This document shows positions 12,536-21,498 of a stretch of 49,264 nt of DNA, one piece after another (the first letter of the stretch is position 1; each line of letters opens with the position of its first letter). This DNA comes from a virus. The stretch is from the IMG/VR virus record IMGVR_UViG_3300023284_002099, positions 1 through 49,264 of that record. The stretch is one strand, 5' to 3'. The notes under the pieces were generated by a model. That model saw nothing but the letters and a program-made list of their open reading frames with translations, was not told the origin of the DNA and did not search any database. The position numbers were made by a program, and so were the translations under genes.

Positions 12536-13543
12536 ATGGATAGACGATTGTTTCTTAAATTATCTGGAGCAGCCCTACTTTCTACAAAAATCGCCGAAGA
12601 AGCCAATGCTGGACTATTCTTCGGATGGAACCGCGAAGCCCCGAAGCAAAGGACCCCCCGCTGGTCAAAAGATGCAAAGCTTTTAAGTGGTACAGGTGAA
12701 GGCAAGGTAGCCTTCCTCTGGCAAGCCATAGAAAAGGTGACCCGAAGGCGGTTCAAACCTCACCAACAAGGCGTTTCAGACTGTTGTGGACACTCGGTTG
12801 CTCTAGCATTAGACCTCCTATCCGCCCTCCAAGCCTTGGACCCCGAGCGTCAAGAACAGTGGGAAACCTTCACAGCACCTGAGCCTATCTTCGCTGGCTC
12901 CCGAATTGAGATCGGGGGAACCATGATCGAACGCGGCTCGCGAAACACTTGGTGCATGCAGTGGTGTCAGGAAGTGGGAGTGTTGCTACAAAAAGAATAC
13001 GGCGAATACGACCTCTCAGTATACAACCCCATGCGGTCTAAACTCTGGGGAGATGTAGATAACCACTGGAATGATGAGGGCGGTGTTCCAGACTATTTAG
13101 AAACCTTTGCCAACCTGCACAAACTAAAGGCCTACAGTCGTGTTGAGTCCTGGGAGGAAGTTCGGGACTCTATCGTGAACGGATATCCTGTGATAGTCGG
13201 GAGTGCGGTTGGTTTCGACAGCATGCGCAGACATCGAAAAAAGTCACAACCTTACATTCGAGACGCTCGTGGGTTCCTCCCACGCACAACAAACCCGGAC
13301 AAAGTCTGGCGACACTCCATGGCAATAATTGGCGTGGATGACCGCTCTAACCGCCCAGGGGCCTTGTTTATGAACTCCTGGGGAAGTAAATGGGTTATTG
13401 GACCAGCCCGCCATTTCCAACCACCAGGTTCTTTTTGGGTAGATGCTGAGATTGTAACTGAAATGCTTGCTTACGGAAGCAGCTTTTCCCTAACCAGCCA
13501 CAACGGTTACAAGCGTCAGAAAATTGACTACAGGATTTACTAA
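12536..13543 (+). CDS. Papain-like (C1A-type) cysteine protease with twin-arginine signal
   Basis: 335 residues from ATG 12536 (GGAG upstream). The N-terminus MDRRLFLKLSGAALLS matches the Tat signal pattern RRxFLK, with a likely cleavage after ANA (residue 25). Catalytic elements of C1 proteases are in order: Q78 and C84 in QGVSDCCGHS (Gln six before the Cys, as in papain), H260 in HSMAIIGVDD, N280 in NSWGSKW. The enzyme would be folded in the cytoplasm and exported. It could degrade cell-envelope protein, cross-links or host surface proteins. The second cysteine, C83, is odd. It overlaps no neighbour; a strong SD follows for the next ORF. Confidence 0.82.
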   Translation: MDRRLFLKLSGAALLSTKIAEEANAGLFFGWNREAPKQRTPRWSKDAKLLSGTGEGKVAFLWQAIEKVTRRRFKPHQQGVSDCCGHSVALALDLLSALQALDPERQEQWETFTAPEPIFAGSRIEIGGTMIERGSRNTWCMQWCQEVGVLLQKEYGEYDLSVYNPMRSKLWGDVDNHWNDEGGVPDYLETFANLHKLKAYSRVESWEEVRDSIVNGYPVIVGSAVGFDSMRRHRKKSQPYIRDARGFLPRTTNPDKVWRHSMAIIGVDDRSNRPGALFMNSWGSKWVIGPARHFQPPGSFWVDAEIVTEMLAYGSSFSLTSHNGYKRQKIDYRIY

Positions 13544-13560
13544 CTAGGAGGGTTATCAGC

Positions 13561-13689
13561 ATGATTCGTTTCGACCCTGACAGTGACAGTATTATTGAGG
13601 AACCAGAGGATGACATTTTTAGGTCTTTTAGCTACCTCATTACGTCTGATTTTTCTTACCTGTACACCGTTGACGGAGAACAGCAATGA
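13561..13689 (+). CDS. Acidic 42-residue peptide
   Basis: ATG 13561 lies 8 nt after AGGAGGG (13546-13552), one of the strongest ribosome sites in the window. The product MIRFDPDSDSIIEEPEDDIF continues to 42 residues, very acidic in the first half and aromatic in the second (SYLITSDFSYLYTV). It overlaps the N-terminal part of the thioredoxin frame in another frame, so either this peptide or the longer thioredoxin start is real, or both are. Function unknown. Confidence 0.5.
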   Translation: MIRFDPDSDSIIEEPEDDIFRSFSYLITSDFSYLYTVDGEQQ

Positions 13690-14134
13690 GGAAATGGCTT
13701 CGATTCAAGCGTCTGATGCGGTATGTTCTGTTTCGCCTGTCGAAGGGGAAACCTATCAATTGGTCTCGACAGTTGGCCAAACTCGCAAAAATCCTAAACT
13801 TAAAATGATCCACCCTTCACTTCTGAAGGGGGATAAGAACTTGAATTTAGTTGTGATGTATACAGGAACGTGGTGCGCTCCATGCCGTCTTATGTACCAG
13901 ACGGTTGAGGATCTACGTAAACAAGGTTACATCGTTTACCTGATAGACGTTGATGATCACCCCACTTTCGCTGAAAAAAATAAAATCGCAGCGGTTCCTA
14001 CTTTTGTGTTTTTTGATAAAGGCCGAGAAACGATTCGCTTAGTCGGGCTGACTAACATTTCCGAATTCAAAAAGCACCTGAAGACGAGATCAAAGCAGCG
14101 CAGCATACGATCTATTTTACGGAGTTTGTATTGA
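13610..14134 (+). CDS. Thioredoxin-like protein, probably exported
   Basis: 174 residues from ATG 13610, with GAGGA 8-9 nt upstream. The N-terminus (MTFLGLLATSLRLIFLTC) looks like a signal or anchor segment. The thioredoxin domain has the active site WCAPC (W88) and the cis-Pro segment AAVPTFVFF. A second possible start is ATG 13805 (109 residues, the normal thioredoxin size, no signal), which overlaps the stop of a 40-residue basic ORF (13686-13808) as ATGA. The protein reduces or exchanges disulfides. Beside an exported Cys protease it may keep that enzyme active. The domain call is firm, the start is not. Confidence 0.8.
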   Translation: MTFLGLLATSLRLIFLTCTPLTENSNEEMASIQASDAVCSVSPVEGETYQLVSTVGQTRKNPKLKMIHPSLLKGDKNLNLVVMYTGTWCAPCRLMYQTVEDLRKQGYIVYLIDVDDHPTFAEKNKIAAVPTFVFFDKGRETIRLVGLTNISEFKKHLKTRSKQRSIRSILRSLY

Positions 14135-14137
14135 AAT

Positions 14138-14455
14138 ATGGATAATCTAGATATCTTTATTGGTCAAATCAACAAAGCCTACACTCTGGCCGTAGCTACA
14201 GACAGGCTCTCTGCTGAACAAACTCAACTTTATGGTAACGCTCTAGCCGGGGAAGCAAGGTCATATCGACTACGACCTCGCACCAGGCTTCGTCGACGGT
14301 TGTGGCGAAATCGTGTAGCGAAGATGGTGAACAAAGCGTTTAACACCCAGCAAAAGCCATCTGAAATAGATTGGGCTGCAATCTGGCAGTTTATTCTTGA
14401 GAATATTATTCCTATTCTCCAGAAACTACTGCCCTTAACTCTCCTATTCATCTAA
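14138..14455 (+). CDS. Hypothetical basic protein with hydrophobic C-terminus
   Basis: 105 residues, starting 3 nt after the thioredoxin stop. The middle is very Arg-rich (RLRPRTRLRRRLWRNR, residues 44-59), suited to nucleic acid or phosphate contact. The end, WQFILENIIPILQKLLPLTL, is hydrophobic or amphipathic and could insert into membrane. The combination suggests a membrane-active or membrane-bound peptide, but the family is not recognised. Confidence 0.6.
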   Translation: MDNLDIFIGQINKAYTLAVATDRLSAEQTQLYGNALAGEARSYRLRPRTRLRRRLWRNRVAKMVNKAFNTQQKPSEIDWAAIWQFILENIIPILQKLLPLTLLFI

Positions 14456-14465
14456 AGGTACTTCG

Positions 14466-14912
14466 ATGAGAATCACCGTCCCGCTGCTCCCAACAGAAGC
14501 TTACAACACCCACATCCAAGTCTTTCACAACGACTTGCCAGTGGCAAATTGTCGGGCTGCGGGAGGTTTGGAATCTTGTACGGTCGCTATCCCGGACAAA
14601 CTCGATCCGTCCTACTGTTTGATTCTGGTTAACCTCATTGATAATTTTGGTAATTGTGTTGGACCAATATACCAGCTAATCGACGACGTGTTGTCTCCGT
14701 ATGATCCAAACGCTCCTCAACAGGCCGACTGGTCTGATCAAATGGAAAGCGAACCGGAGGAAGATGAGTCAGGGAGCACCCTCGATGTCTCTTCTGAAAA
14801 CACCGTTGGTGCAGAACTCTCAGATGAAGTTAGCCAGACGGATGGCAATACAATTAACATAACTGACGAAGCTTTAGGTTACGTAGATTCGGAAGACGAC
14901 GTTAATGGTTAA
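14466..14912 (+). CDS. Hypothetical acidic protein
   Basis: 148 residues; AAGG upstream of ATG 14466. The first 85 residues look like a small beta domain with four cysteines (CRAAGGLESCTV, PSYCLILV, FGNCVG). The rest is a disordered acidic tail (ESEPEEDESGSTLD and on). About 100 nt without a gene follow before the terminase. It could be a virion or packaging accessory, but there is no direct evidence. Confidence 0.6.
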   Translation: MRITVPLLPTEAYNTHIQVFHNDLPVANCRAAGGLESCTVAIPDKLDPSYCLILVNLIDNFGNCVGPIYQLIDDVLSPYDPNAPQQADWSDQMESEPEEDESGSTLDVSSENTVGAELSDEVSQTDGNTINITDEALGYVDSEDDVNG

Positions 14913-15014
14913 CTCAGGACGAACGCATACAAACTCGCCTACCAATTGAACAAAGCGACGTGTACGCGAAGTAAAAGCGAACCTGAAAGTAAGACCTTTA
15001 ACAGGATCTAAAAT

Positions 15015-16688
15015 ATGGCTAGTCCACTCCAAACCTTTAGGGATACCATCCAGGGCGGTTTGCGTGTAGGAGCCTTGACTAGTTGTTCACGCTGGGCTGA
15101 AAAATGCCGAGTAATGAGTAAACCCTTCCCGGGAGCCTACAGCTTTTATTGGCATCCCTGGGCACGAGAACCACATGATTCTTTGGCCAGCTGGAATGTT
15201 TGTATGAAAGCTGCCCAAACGGGCTTCACTGAGGTGGGTATCAATAGAACTTTTTATGCCCTCGATGTTAAGAATGAAGACGTGTTATACGCTTTCCCGA
15301 CTGAAAAGGGGGCAATTGATTTTTCACGCGGACGATTCACCCCTGCCTTGAGACTGAGTTCTTACATTCGTAATTTATTTACAGATGTAAATACTGTGTC
15401 GATGAAACAGGCTGGGGAACAAAGTCTTTATATCCGTGGAACCCGTGGTGAGGATACGTTAATTGGTATTCCTGTCTCAGAGTTAGTCTTGGACGAAGTT
15501 GACAGGATGGAGCAAGACAAAGTTTGGTTAGCTCTGGAACGACTTTCAGGTCAACCACAAAAATGTGTCTGGGCCATATCAACCCCAACGCTACCCAACA
15601 AGGGCATACACTTACTCTTTCAGACAACAACACAAGAGCATTTTATATTCAAGTGCCCGAAATGCTCAAAGTGGACTGAACTTATTTGGCCAGATTGCAT
15701 TGAGTACTGCGGCGAATCAATTTCTGATCCGGATTGTAAAAAATCTTTTCTAAAATGCAAAGAATGCAAAGGCAAATTAGATCACGAAAAGAAACCACAA
15801 TGGCTTAAACTGGGAAAGTGGGCTGTCACTGATAAAAATGCGGACCCCGATCGACGTGGGTTCTACATGAATCAGCTTTATAGTTCAACGGTAGAACCCT
15901 GGGAAATGGTAGTAGCCCATATGCGGGGAGTTGGAGATGAAGGAGCCGCCTCAGAATTCCATAATTCAAAACTCGGACTTCCGTATGTGGCCGAAGGATC
16001 CCAAATCACTGATGAAAAATTCGACAGGTGTATAGGTTCTCACAGCATTGAAGATGCTCGCCCCACGAATTCCCAGCGTCTAATCACGATGGGTATAGAC
16101 CAAGGGAAGTGGAACTATATCGAAGTAACCGAATGGTTCATCGAAAAGTTTGACCACGATTTAAACACAAACTCCTTTGCCCGTGTTCTCTGGGCAGGAC
16201 GATTTCACGAAGACGACGTGTGGCCTGCTGGCGGACTTTTTGATACTCTGATGCAAGAGTGGAAAGTACACCACTGTGTTATTGATGCAGACCCAAGTCC
16301 ACATTCGGCACGCCAATTCGCGAGACGATTTGCAGGGTATGTGACCCTTTGCAGATTCCGACGAGGGGTTACAGCCAGTGAATTAAAAGTAACTAAAGAT
16401 CCTAACAAGGCAGATTTGGTTACAGTTGATCGGACAAATTGGCTTGATGCTGCCTTAAAAAGATTTGCCCTCGGCAGAATTGAACTGCCAGTCGATATCG
16501 GTTATGAGTATCGAGAGCACCTGAAATCCCCGGTTCGGCACTACGAAAAAGATGAAGTTGGTAACTACATAGGTAAATACAGCAATACGGGACCAGACCA
16601 TTACGCATTTGCCCGCTGTTACTCTGAAATAGCATTACCCTTCGCTGCAAGTTACATGCGCGGGTACGACATTAAAAATTTGGTATGA
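15015..16688 (+). CDS. Terminase large subunit (GpA-like packaging ATPase/nuclease)
   Basis: 557 residues. Pumps DNA into the prohead and cuts it. The ATPase shows a Walker A-like KAAQTGFTE (65-73), Walker B LVLDE (157-161) and motif III STPT (189-192). A zinc ribbon follows (CPKC at about 214, CKEC at about 248), typical of the GpA family. The nuclease part begins near MGIDQGKWNYIE and includes VIDADPSPHSARQF with acidic residues. AGGA precedes ATG. The downstream portal follows by 10 nt, the standard head-gene order. Confidence 0.9.
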   Translation: MASPLQTFRDTIQGGLRVGALTSCSRWAEKCRVMSKPFPGAYSFYWHPWAREPHDSLASWNVCMKAAQTGFTEVGINRTFYALDVKNEDVLYAFPTEKGAIDFSRGRFTPALRLSSYIRNLFTDVNTVSMKQAGEQSLYIRGTRGEDTLIGIPVSELVLDEVDRMEQDKVWLALERLSGQPQKCVWAISTPTLPNKGIHLLFQTTTQEHFIFKCPKCSKWTELIWPDCIEYCGESISDPDCKKSFLKCKECKGKLDHEKKPQWLKLGKWAVTDKNADPDRRGFYMNQLYSSTVEPWEMVVAHMRGVGDEGAASEFHNSKLGLPYVAEGSQITDEKFDRCIGSHSIEDARPTNSQRLITMGIDQGKWNYIEVTEWFIEKFDHDLNTNSFARVLWAGRFHEDDVWPAGGLFDTLMQEWKVHHCVIDADPSPHSARQFARRFAGYVTLCRFRRGVTASELKVTKDPNKADLVTVDRTNWLDAALKRFALGRIELPVDIGYEYREHLKSPVRHYEKDEVGNYIGKYSNTGPDHYAFARCYSEIALPFAASYMRGYDIKNLV

Positions 16689-16698
16689 GATTAGATAA

Positions 16699-18540
16699 AT
16701 GCCTGATAATTCCCCCGAGTCTACAACCTCTATTATTCATCAAACACACCCGAGTGTGTTGAATAGTAGGCCTGAATGGAATAAATGGCGTACATGCTAC
16801 GAAGGTGGACAAAAATTCATTGATGATCACCTGAAAAAATTCAGCGATAAGGAAACCACCACTGAATTTCGTGCTAGAAAATCAATTACACCCGCCCCCG
16901 TTTTTGCTAGAGCTGCTGTCAACGACATACGTAATTCCATTTTCCAACACATGCGTGACATTACTCGCATCGGTGGAACGGAAGATTACCAAGCTGCTGT
17001 AAATGGATTCCAGGATGGTGTTGATCTTCGCGGGACTGGGATGAACAGTTTTATGGGCCGTTCAGTCTTGACTGAACTTCTTGTTATGGGAAAAGTTGGT
17101 GTCTACGTTGATATGCCACGCCTTTCCGATATCCGAAGTGGCCTTACCCTGGCAGACACAAAAAATATTCGACCGTACATATACATGTACCGTGTTGAAG
17201 ACATCATAAATTGGTCGTTTTCACACCCCTCAGAGCCTTCAGAATTCAACTCCTTGCTCTTGCGAGATGTCTCCCTCGATTATGACCCAACATCATTCCT
17301 ACCCAACCGGACTTCTTCTCGTTTCCGATACCTGTGGATAGACCACGAAACAGGTTTTGTAAAAATGAGATTTTACAATAAAGATGGGGAACAGATTGAT
17401 ATAGCTGGGAATCCGTCTAAAGAAGAGGTCCAACTGGGCCTGCGACGCATTCCATTCGTCCTGCTTGATATGGGTGGGAGTGTAATGCAAGACGTTTGTG
17501 GATATCAAATAGCTCTCCTAAATGTAGAGTCAAGTGATATCTCATACACATTAAAAGCAAACTACCCGTATTACGTTGAACAACAGGATATGCGGACTAC
17601 CGGAAGTCATTTGACTCCCAATGCAAACCCTGACGGGAGTGCATCTGACGGTCAGCAACGCAGCCACTTGAAGGAAATTCAGACTGGTATCAATCAAGCC
17701 AGGGCTTATGATATCGGTGCAGACGCACCTTCGTTCATCAATCCCTCCTCTGAACCTCTTCTGGCTTCGATGAAAAAGCAGGAGCAGTACAAAAGCGATA
17801 TCAGAAAGTTGGTCAATCTCGCTGTAACAAATATAGTCTCCGGTGCCTCAGCGGAATCCAAGCTAATGGATAACCAGGGGCTAGAATCTGGACTGTCTTA
17901 TATCGGCCTGATCCTAGAGACAGCAGAAACGAAATTAGTCAAGCTATGGACTGCCTACGAAGATAAACGAGAATCAAAACAAAAACTCGCTGTCATCAAA
18001 TATCCGGAGCGATACAGTTTAAAGACTGAGAAACAACGACTCGAAGAAGCTGAGAAGGCTATTGAGGTTACCCGACAGATACCGTCCTCAGCTGCACGAC
18101 GAGAATTGTGGAAAGTTATTGCTGAGAACCTATTGACTGGGCGTGTTGATCTGAAAATGATCCAAAAGATTTTCAAGGAGATCGAAGATTCACCATTCAC
18201 TACCAGCGATCCAGAGATTATTGACATGGCGTTGGAGCGAGGGGTTTTGGACTTGGAAACTGCTGCCGAGGCACTGGGGTTCGACTCAGATGCACCGAAA
18301 GAGGCACAGAAGGACCAGGCCATCCGCCTGGCCCTGATCCAACGGGCGCAGACCAGCCCAGAAGACGGGAACAATACAATCGTGCCTGGTGAGCAGGGTG
18401 CACGTGGACTAGCTGACGCAGACCCGGATCCCGGTAAAGCAAAAGAAGAAAAAGAAGCGTCTCAAAACCCAGACCTACAGGCAGACCGAAATCCAAGGGT
18501 GCGTGGGAGGGGACGTAAGAAAAAAAGGGGTAACAAGTAA
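16699..18540 (+). CDS. Portal protein
   Basis: 613 residues, in the range of portals of P22-like and DUF4055-type phages. It forms the 12-fold ring for DNA entry and tail attachment. Seen: a N-terminal region with WNKWRTCYEGGQKFIDDHLKK, a central stem region, a helical part (KTEKQRLEEAEKAIEVTRQI), and a disordered basic C-terminus ending RGRGRKKKRGNK. Position between terminase and head-tail genes supports the call. Confidence 0.82.
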   Translation: MPDNSPESTTSIIHQTHPSVLNSRPEWNKWRTCYEGGQKFIDDHLKKFSDKETTTEFRARKSITPAPVFARAAVNDIRNSIFQHMRDITRIGGTEDYQAAVNGFQDGVDLRGTGMNSFMGRSVLTELLVMGKVGVYVDMPRLSDIRSGLTLADTKNIRPYIYMYRVEDIINWSFSHPSEPSEFNSLLLRDVSLDYDPTSFLPNRTSSRFRYLWIDHETGFVKMRFYNKDGEQIDIAGNPSKEEVQLGLRRIPFVLLDMGGSVMQDVCGYQIALLNVESSDISYTLKANYPYYVEQQDMRTTGSHLTPNANPDGSASDGQQRSHLKEIQTGINQARAYDIGADAPSFINPSSEPLLASMKKQEQYKSDIRKLVNLAVTNIVSGASAESKLMDNQGLESGLSYIGLILETAETKLVKLWTAYEDKRESKQKLAVIKYPERYSLKTEKQRLEEAEKAIEVTRQIPSSAARRELWKVIAENLLTGRVDLKMIQKIFKEIEDSPFTTSDPEIIDMALERGVLDLETAAEALGFDSDAPKEAQKDQAIRLALIQRAQTSPEDGNNTIVPGEQGARGLADADPDPGKAKEEKEASQNPDLQADRNPRVRGRGRKKKRGNK

Positions 18541-19062
18541 ATGTCTTTTACATTCCCCCACTATGGCACAATCGTTGAGGCCAACGAATACTTTGATAAC
18601 CGACTACATGAAACAGCTTGGTCGGAATCAAATAATCCTGATCGAAATAAGGCCCTGATCGCCGCGACACGTACTATCGACGCACTAAATTATAAGGGCA
18701 ATAAGAATCCAATTTTCTTAGCACTTGAGGCAGATGCAAATGCAACTGAAGAAACGCTTCGCGACGCCGGCCTGACACAGGCTCTTAAATTCCCCCGTGG
18801 AGTTGATACTATTGTTCCAGATGTTATTAAATTTGCTTGCTTTGAAATTGCATATTCGCTCCTTGATGGTAAAGATCCAGAAATAGAGCTAGAGAATTTG
18901 ATGGTCACAAGACAAAAGTATGCGAGCGTCAATATCGAATACAACCGTAAGAATGTTCCTGTTGAACATATCGTCAATATGATACCAAGTTCCATCGCTT
19001 GGAGATGGCTGAGGCCATTTCTAGTGGATGAAGACCGAATTATTTTACGGCGAGTGTCGTAA
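18541..19062 (+). CDS. Head-tail connector / DnaT-like family protein
   Basis: 173 residues, ATG directly after the portal stop. The sequence (YGTIVEANEYFDNRLHETAW, NKALIAATRTIDAL) is typical of the family annotated in phages as DnaT-like, which has the same size and gene position as head-completion adaptors. It is helical with a C-terminal strand. An adaptor under the portal is the more likely role; the DnaT name reflects weak similarity. Confidence 0.65.
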   Translation: MSFTFPHYGTIVEANEYFDNRLHETAWSESNNPDRNKALIAATRTIDALNYKGNKNPIFLALEADANATEETLRDAGLTQALKFPRGVDTIVPDVIKFACFEIAYSLLDGKDPEIELENLMVTRQKYASVNIEYNRKNVPVEHIVNMIPSSIAWRWLRPFLVDEDRIILRRVS

Positions 19063-19076
19063 AAACATACCCACGC

Positions 19077-19126
19077 ACCTTGACCGCAGGGGTGTAGAGG
19101 TGGGGTTCTGAAATGCGGGTCAAGGT
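19077..19126 (+). promoter_or_regulatory. Hairpin that covers the scaffold gene's ribosome site
   Basis: The arms 19077-19088 and 19114-19126 are complementary over 12 pairs with one bulged base and enclose 25 nt. The right arm ends in CAAGGT, which holds the only SD-like sequence for the gene starting at 19135 (8 nt spacing). Pairing would hide it. Translational control of scaffold amount is known in P22; here it is inferred. Confidence 0.5.
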
Positions 19127-19134
19127 CTACCAAA

Positions 19135-19968
19135 ATGAACTACCTATACCAATGGAATTTCCTGCCGCTATACGATGATCCAATTGATCCTCCAGTTGAT
19201 CCCCCAGTTGATCCCCCAGTTGATCCTCCGGTTGATCCTCCGGTTGATCCTCCGTCTGGAAAACTTATGACTCAGGCGCAGTTTGACAAAGCTTTGCAAG
19301 ACCGTCTGAAACAAGATCGTCAAAAATTCCAAGAGCAAAACAAGAAACACGTTGCTCAAATAGAAACTCAATATCAGGAGTTGATGGAGAATAAAAATAC
19401 CACAGAGGAAGAAAAAGAATCTCTGGCCAATGCTGTAGAAGACTTGCGGAAGCAGTACCGAACTGCTGAGGAACAGGCGAAGATTGATAAGAAGCGCAGC
19501 GAAGGTGAGTTCCAAACTCAACTGAAAGCTGCGAATGAGAAATCTGAATTTTGGGAAACCAAATATACGGACTCCACAATTGAGGTTGCAATTTCTTCAG
19601 CTTCCAGCAAAGCAGAAGCCTGTGATACCACGCAGATGATAAAACTTTTTAGAGGCCAAACTAAGTTGGTTGAAGAAGTTGATGATGATGGTAACAAAAC
19701 TGGTAAAACAGTTGCGATGATTGAGTTGGAGGATGTAGACTCTGAAACTGGCAAGCCTTTTGTGGCTTTGCGAACTCCAGATGAAGCAATGGAAAGGCTT
19801 CAAACTCTCCAACCTAACCTATTCAAGGGTAACCTTGTACCCGGTGTTGGAGGTACAGCCTCAGATTATTCTAACACAGGAGCAAATGGAAAAGCGATAG
19901 TCAAGGACATGAGTCCGGAAGACTATCGAAAACTTAGGAAAGAAAATCCCGAAGCCCTAGGGCTGTAA
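19135..19968 (+). CDS. Scaffolding protein with DPPV-repeat N-terminus
   Basis: 277 residues. After a short hydrophobic start come six copies of DPPV-type units (residues 18-41). Then a long coiled coil (about 50-150, QAQFDKALQDRLKQDRQKFQ), a middle acidic part, and a C-terminus with YRKLRKENPEALGL, the usual end of phage scaffolds (helix-turn binding coat). It directs coat assembly and is then lost. It lies directly before the coat gene as expected. A shorter start at 19267 would remove the DPPV part; the downstream start has no SD. Confidence 0.8.
   Translation: MNYLYQWNFLPLYDDPIDPPVDPPVDPPVDPPVDPPVDPPSGKLMTQAQFDKALQDRLKQDRQKFQEQNKKHVAQIETQYQELMENKNTTEEEKESLANAVEDLRKQYRTAEEQAKIDKKRSEGEFQTQLKAANEKSEFWETKYTDSTIEVAISSASSKAEACDTTQMIKLFRGQTKLVEEVDDDGNKTGKTVAMIELEDVDSETGKPFVALRTPDEAMERLQTLQPNLFKGNLVPGVGGTASDYSNTGANGKAIVKDMSPEDYRKLRKENPEALGL
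19186..19257 (+). repeat. 12-nt tandem repeat encoding DPPV
   Basis: Six 12-nt units based on GATCCTCCGGTT, with C/T changes at the third positions, encode Asp-Pro-Pro-Val. It is a likely site of unit-number change by slippage. The protein part would be a stiff, exposed, acidic-proline rod. Confidence 0.85.
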
Positions 19969-20027
19969 TACCACTTGAGGTAAAGCAGACTAGAGCGATC
20001 ATTTATTTAACTAAAAGGAGTGTTCTA

Positions 20028-21434
20028 GTGAACTCTTTGTACGTAATGACACCGTTTTTGGCGGTCTACGCCAATGATACTACACCTTTCGAGCCAGAAA
20101 TTTGGACGCAAGAAGGCTTGGCCTTGCTTGAGGAAAATATGGTTGTGGCTCCTCTGGTCCATCGTGATTTTAAGGACGAAATTGCCAAATTTGGTACTAT
20201 TGTCCATACTCGACGGCCTAATGATTTCACTCCCAAGCGTAAGACGGACGCACTCAGTGTGATCAGTCAAGATGCAATCACGACTGAAATCCCAGTTGTG
20301 CTTGATCAACATATCTACGTTACTTTCACATTGAAAGACGGAGAAATCACCCGATCGTTTAAGGATCTTGTGGCTGAGTATCTGCAACCAGGTATGATCG
20401 CCAATGCCCGTATGATCGATCGCGCTCTTCTGGGTCGTGCTGCTCACGGTTTCTTGACAAACCGAGTCGGTACTCTCGAAGGCTTGACGGGTGCGAATAG
20501 TCGTGCTTTGATGGTTGAAGCTGGTGAGACAATGGATATCAATAAGGCCCCAAATCGTGGTCGTAATTTGATCGTTTCTCCCAAGAGTCAATCTGCATTG
20601 CTCGAAAATGATCTGTTTATCTCTGCTGAGAAGCGTGGCGATGATGGTACTGCATTGCGAGATGCCAGTATTGGTCGTGTTTTGAACTGGGATGTTTGGA
20701 TGGATCAGAATGTCAATTTCCTGTCTTCGACAAATGCTGAAACTATCGCTGGTGCGATGGATGCGGCTGAACCAATTGGCGAAACATTGATGGATCTTAC
20801 CATTACTGGTTATGTTGCCAATGTTGGTGAATTCATTGTTTTTGCTGATTCCGCAGATACTACGTTTGTGACAGCTGAAACGGATTCCGGTGGTAATACG
20901 ACAGATGTCACCATCAATGATCCAATCCGAGCTGCGGTTACTAGTGCTTCCGTCGTTACCCTCTATAAAGCTGCGGATGTGGTCGGTGCCCATGTTGTTG
21001 GCCATACAACGCATGTTTCCTTAGATGGTTATGCTGCGAACAAGGGGCCACAGGTTGGTCAATTGATTGCTTTCGGTGCAGGTGCGAGTCGTCGAACATA
21101 CACAATTGTGGATGTTAATACGCTTACGAGTACTTCCAATGAAGTTTTGTTGGATCGTCCTCTGGAAGTGGCATTAGCTAATGACGATTTGGCTTTCCCT
21201 GGACCCGCTGGTAGCCTTAATATTGGCTTCACGAGAAACGCTCTTGCGTTGATCAATCGCCCTCTGGCGTTGCCAGAAGGTGGAGTCGCTGCGGCTGTCA
21301 CTAGCTTTAACGACCTGTCGATGCGTTTTGCGATGCAATACGACATCACAGCTCAGGGTACAATTATTACCCTGGATCTGTTGGCTGGTACTGCCATCTT
21401 GGATACAAACCAAGGTGTGATTTTGCAGGGCTAA
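20028..21434 (+). CDS. Major capsid protein (P22 coat-like, HK97 fold)
   Basis: 468 residues from GTG 20028, with AGGAG at 7 nt spacing. Typical features: an N-terminal arm, WTQEGLALLEENMVVAPLVH, IVHTRRPNDFTPKRK, and VVLDQHIYVTFTLKDGEITR, as in coat proteins of the P22 group. A region from about residue 245 to 390 (VGEFIVFADSADTTFVTAET and on) is Thr/Val-rich and may be an inserted surface domain like the P22 I-domain. It is followed by a strong terminator and stands alone on its transcript segment, which fits high expression. Confidence 0.9.
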   Translation: MNSLYVMTPFLAVYANDTTPFEPEIWTQEGLALLEENMVVAPLVHRDFKDEIAKFGTIVHTRRPNDFTPKRKTDALSVISQDAITTEIPVVLDQHIYVTFTLKDGEITRSFKDLVAEYLQPGMIANARMIDRALLGRAAHGFLTNRVGTLEGLTGANSRALMVEAGETMDINKAPNRGRNLIVSPKSQSALLENDLFISAEKRGDDGTALRDASIGRVLNWDVWMDQNVNFLSSTNAETIAGAMDAAEPIGETLMDLTITGYVANVGEFIVFADSADTTFVTAETDSGGNTTDVTINDPIRAAVTSASVVTLYKAADVVGAHVVGHTTHVSLDGYAANKGPQVGQLIAFGAGASRRTYTIVDVNTLTSTSNEVLLDRPLEVALANDDLAFPGPAGSLNIGFTRNALALINRPLALPEGGVAAAVTSFNDLSMRFAMQYDITAQGTIITLDLLAGTAILDTNQGVILQG

Positions 21435-21443
21435 AAATCTTCT

Positions 21444-21476
21444 CCCCACCACCCTGCTGTGGGTGGTGGGGGTTTT
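21444..21476 (+). terminator. Rho-independent terminator after the capsid gene
   Basis: Perfect 11-bp stem: CCCCACCACCC (21444-21454) with GGGTGGTGGGG (21461-21471), a 6-nt loop, then TTTTATT. It ends 30 bases before the next reading frame, which has its own SD. It likely adjusts the ratio of head to downstream transcripts. Confidence 0.85.
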
Positions 21477-21498
21477 ATTACCCTTTGGAGGGATTCTT

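Noticed and set aside
20025-21014. Long minus-strand open frame of 329 residues across the capsid gene
   Set aside because: It is antisense to a clear coat gene with a good SD, its composition is unlike any protein family (rich in H, I, N, S, T), and no ribosome site supports it.
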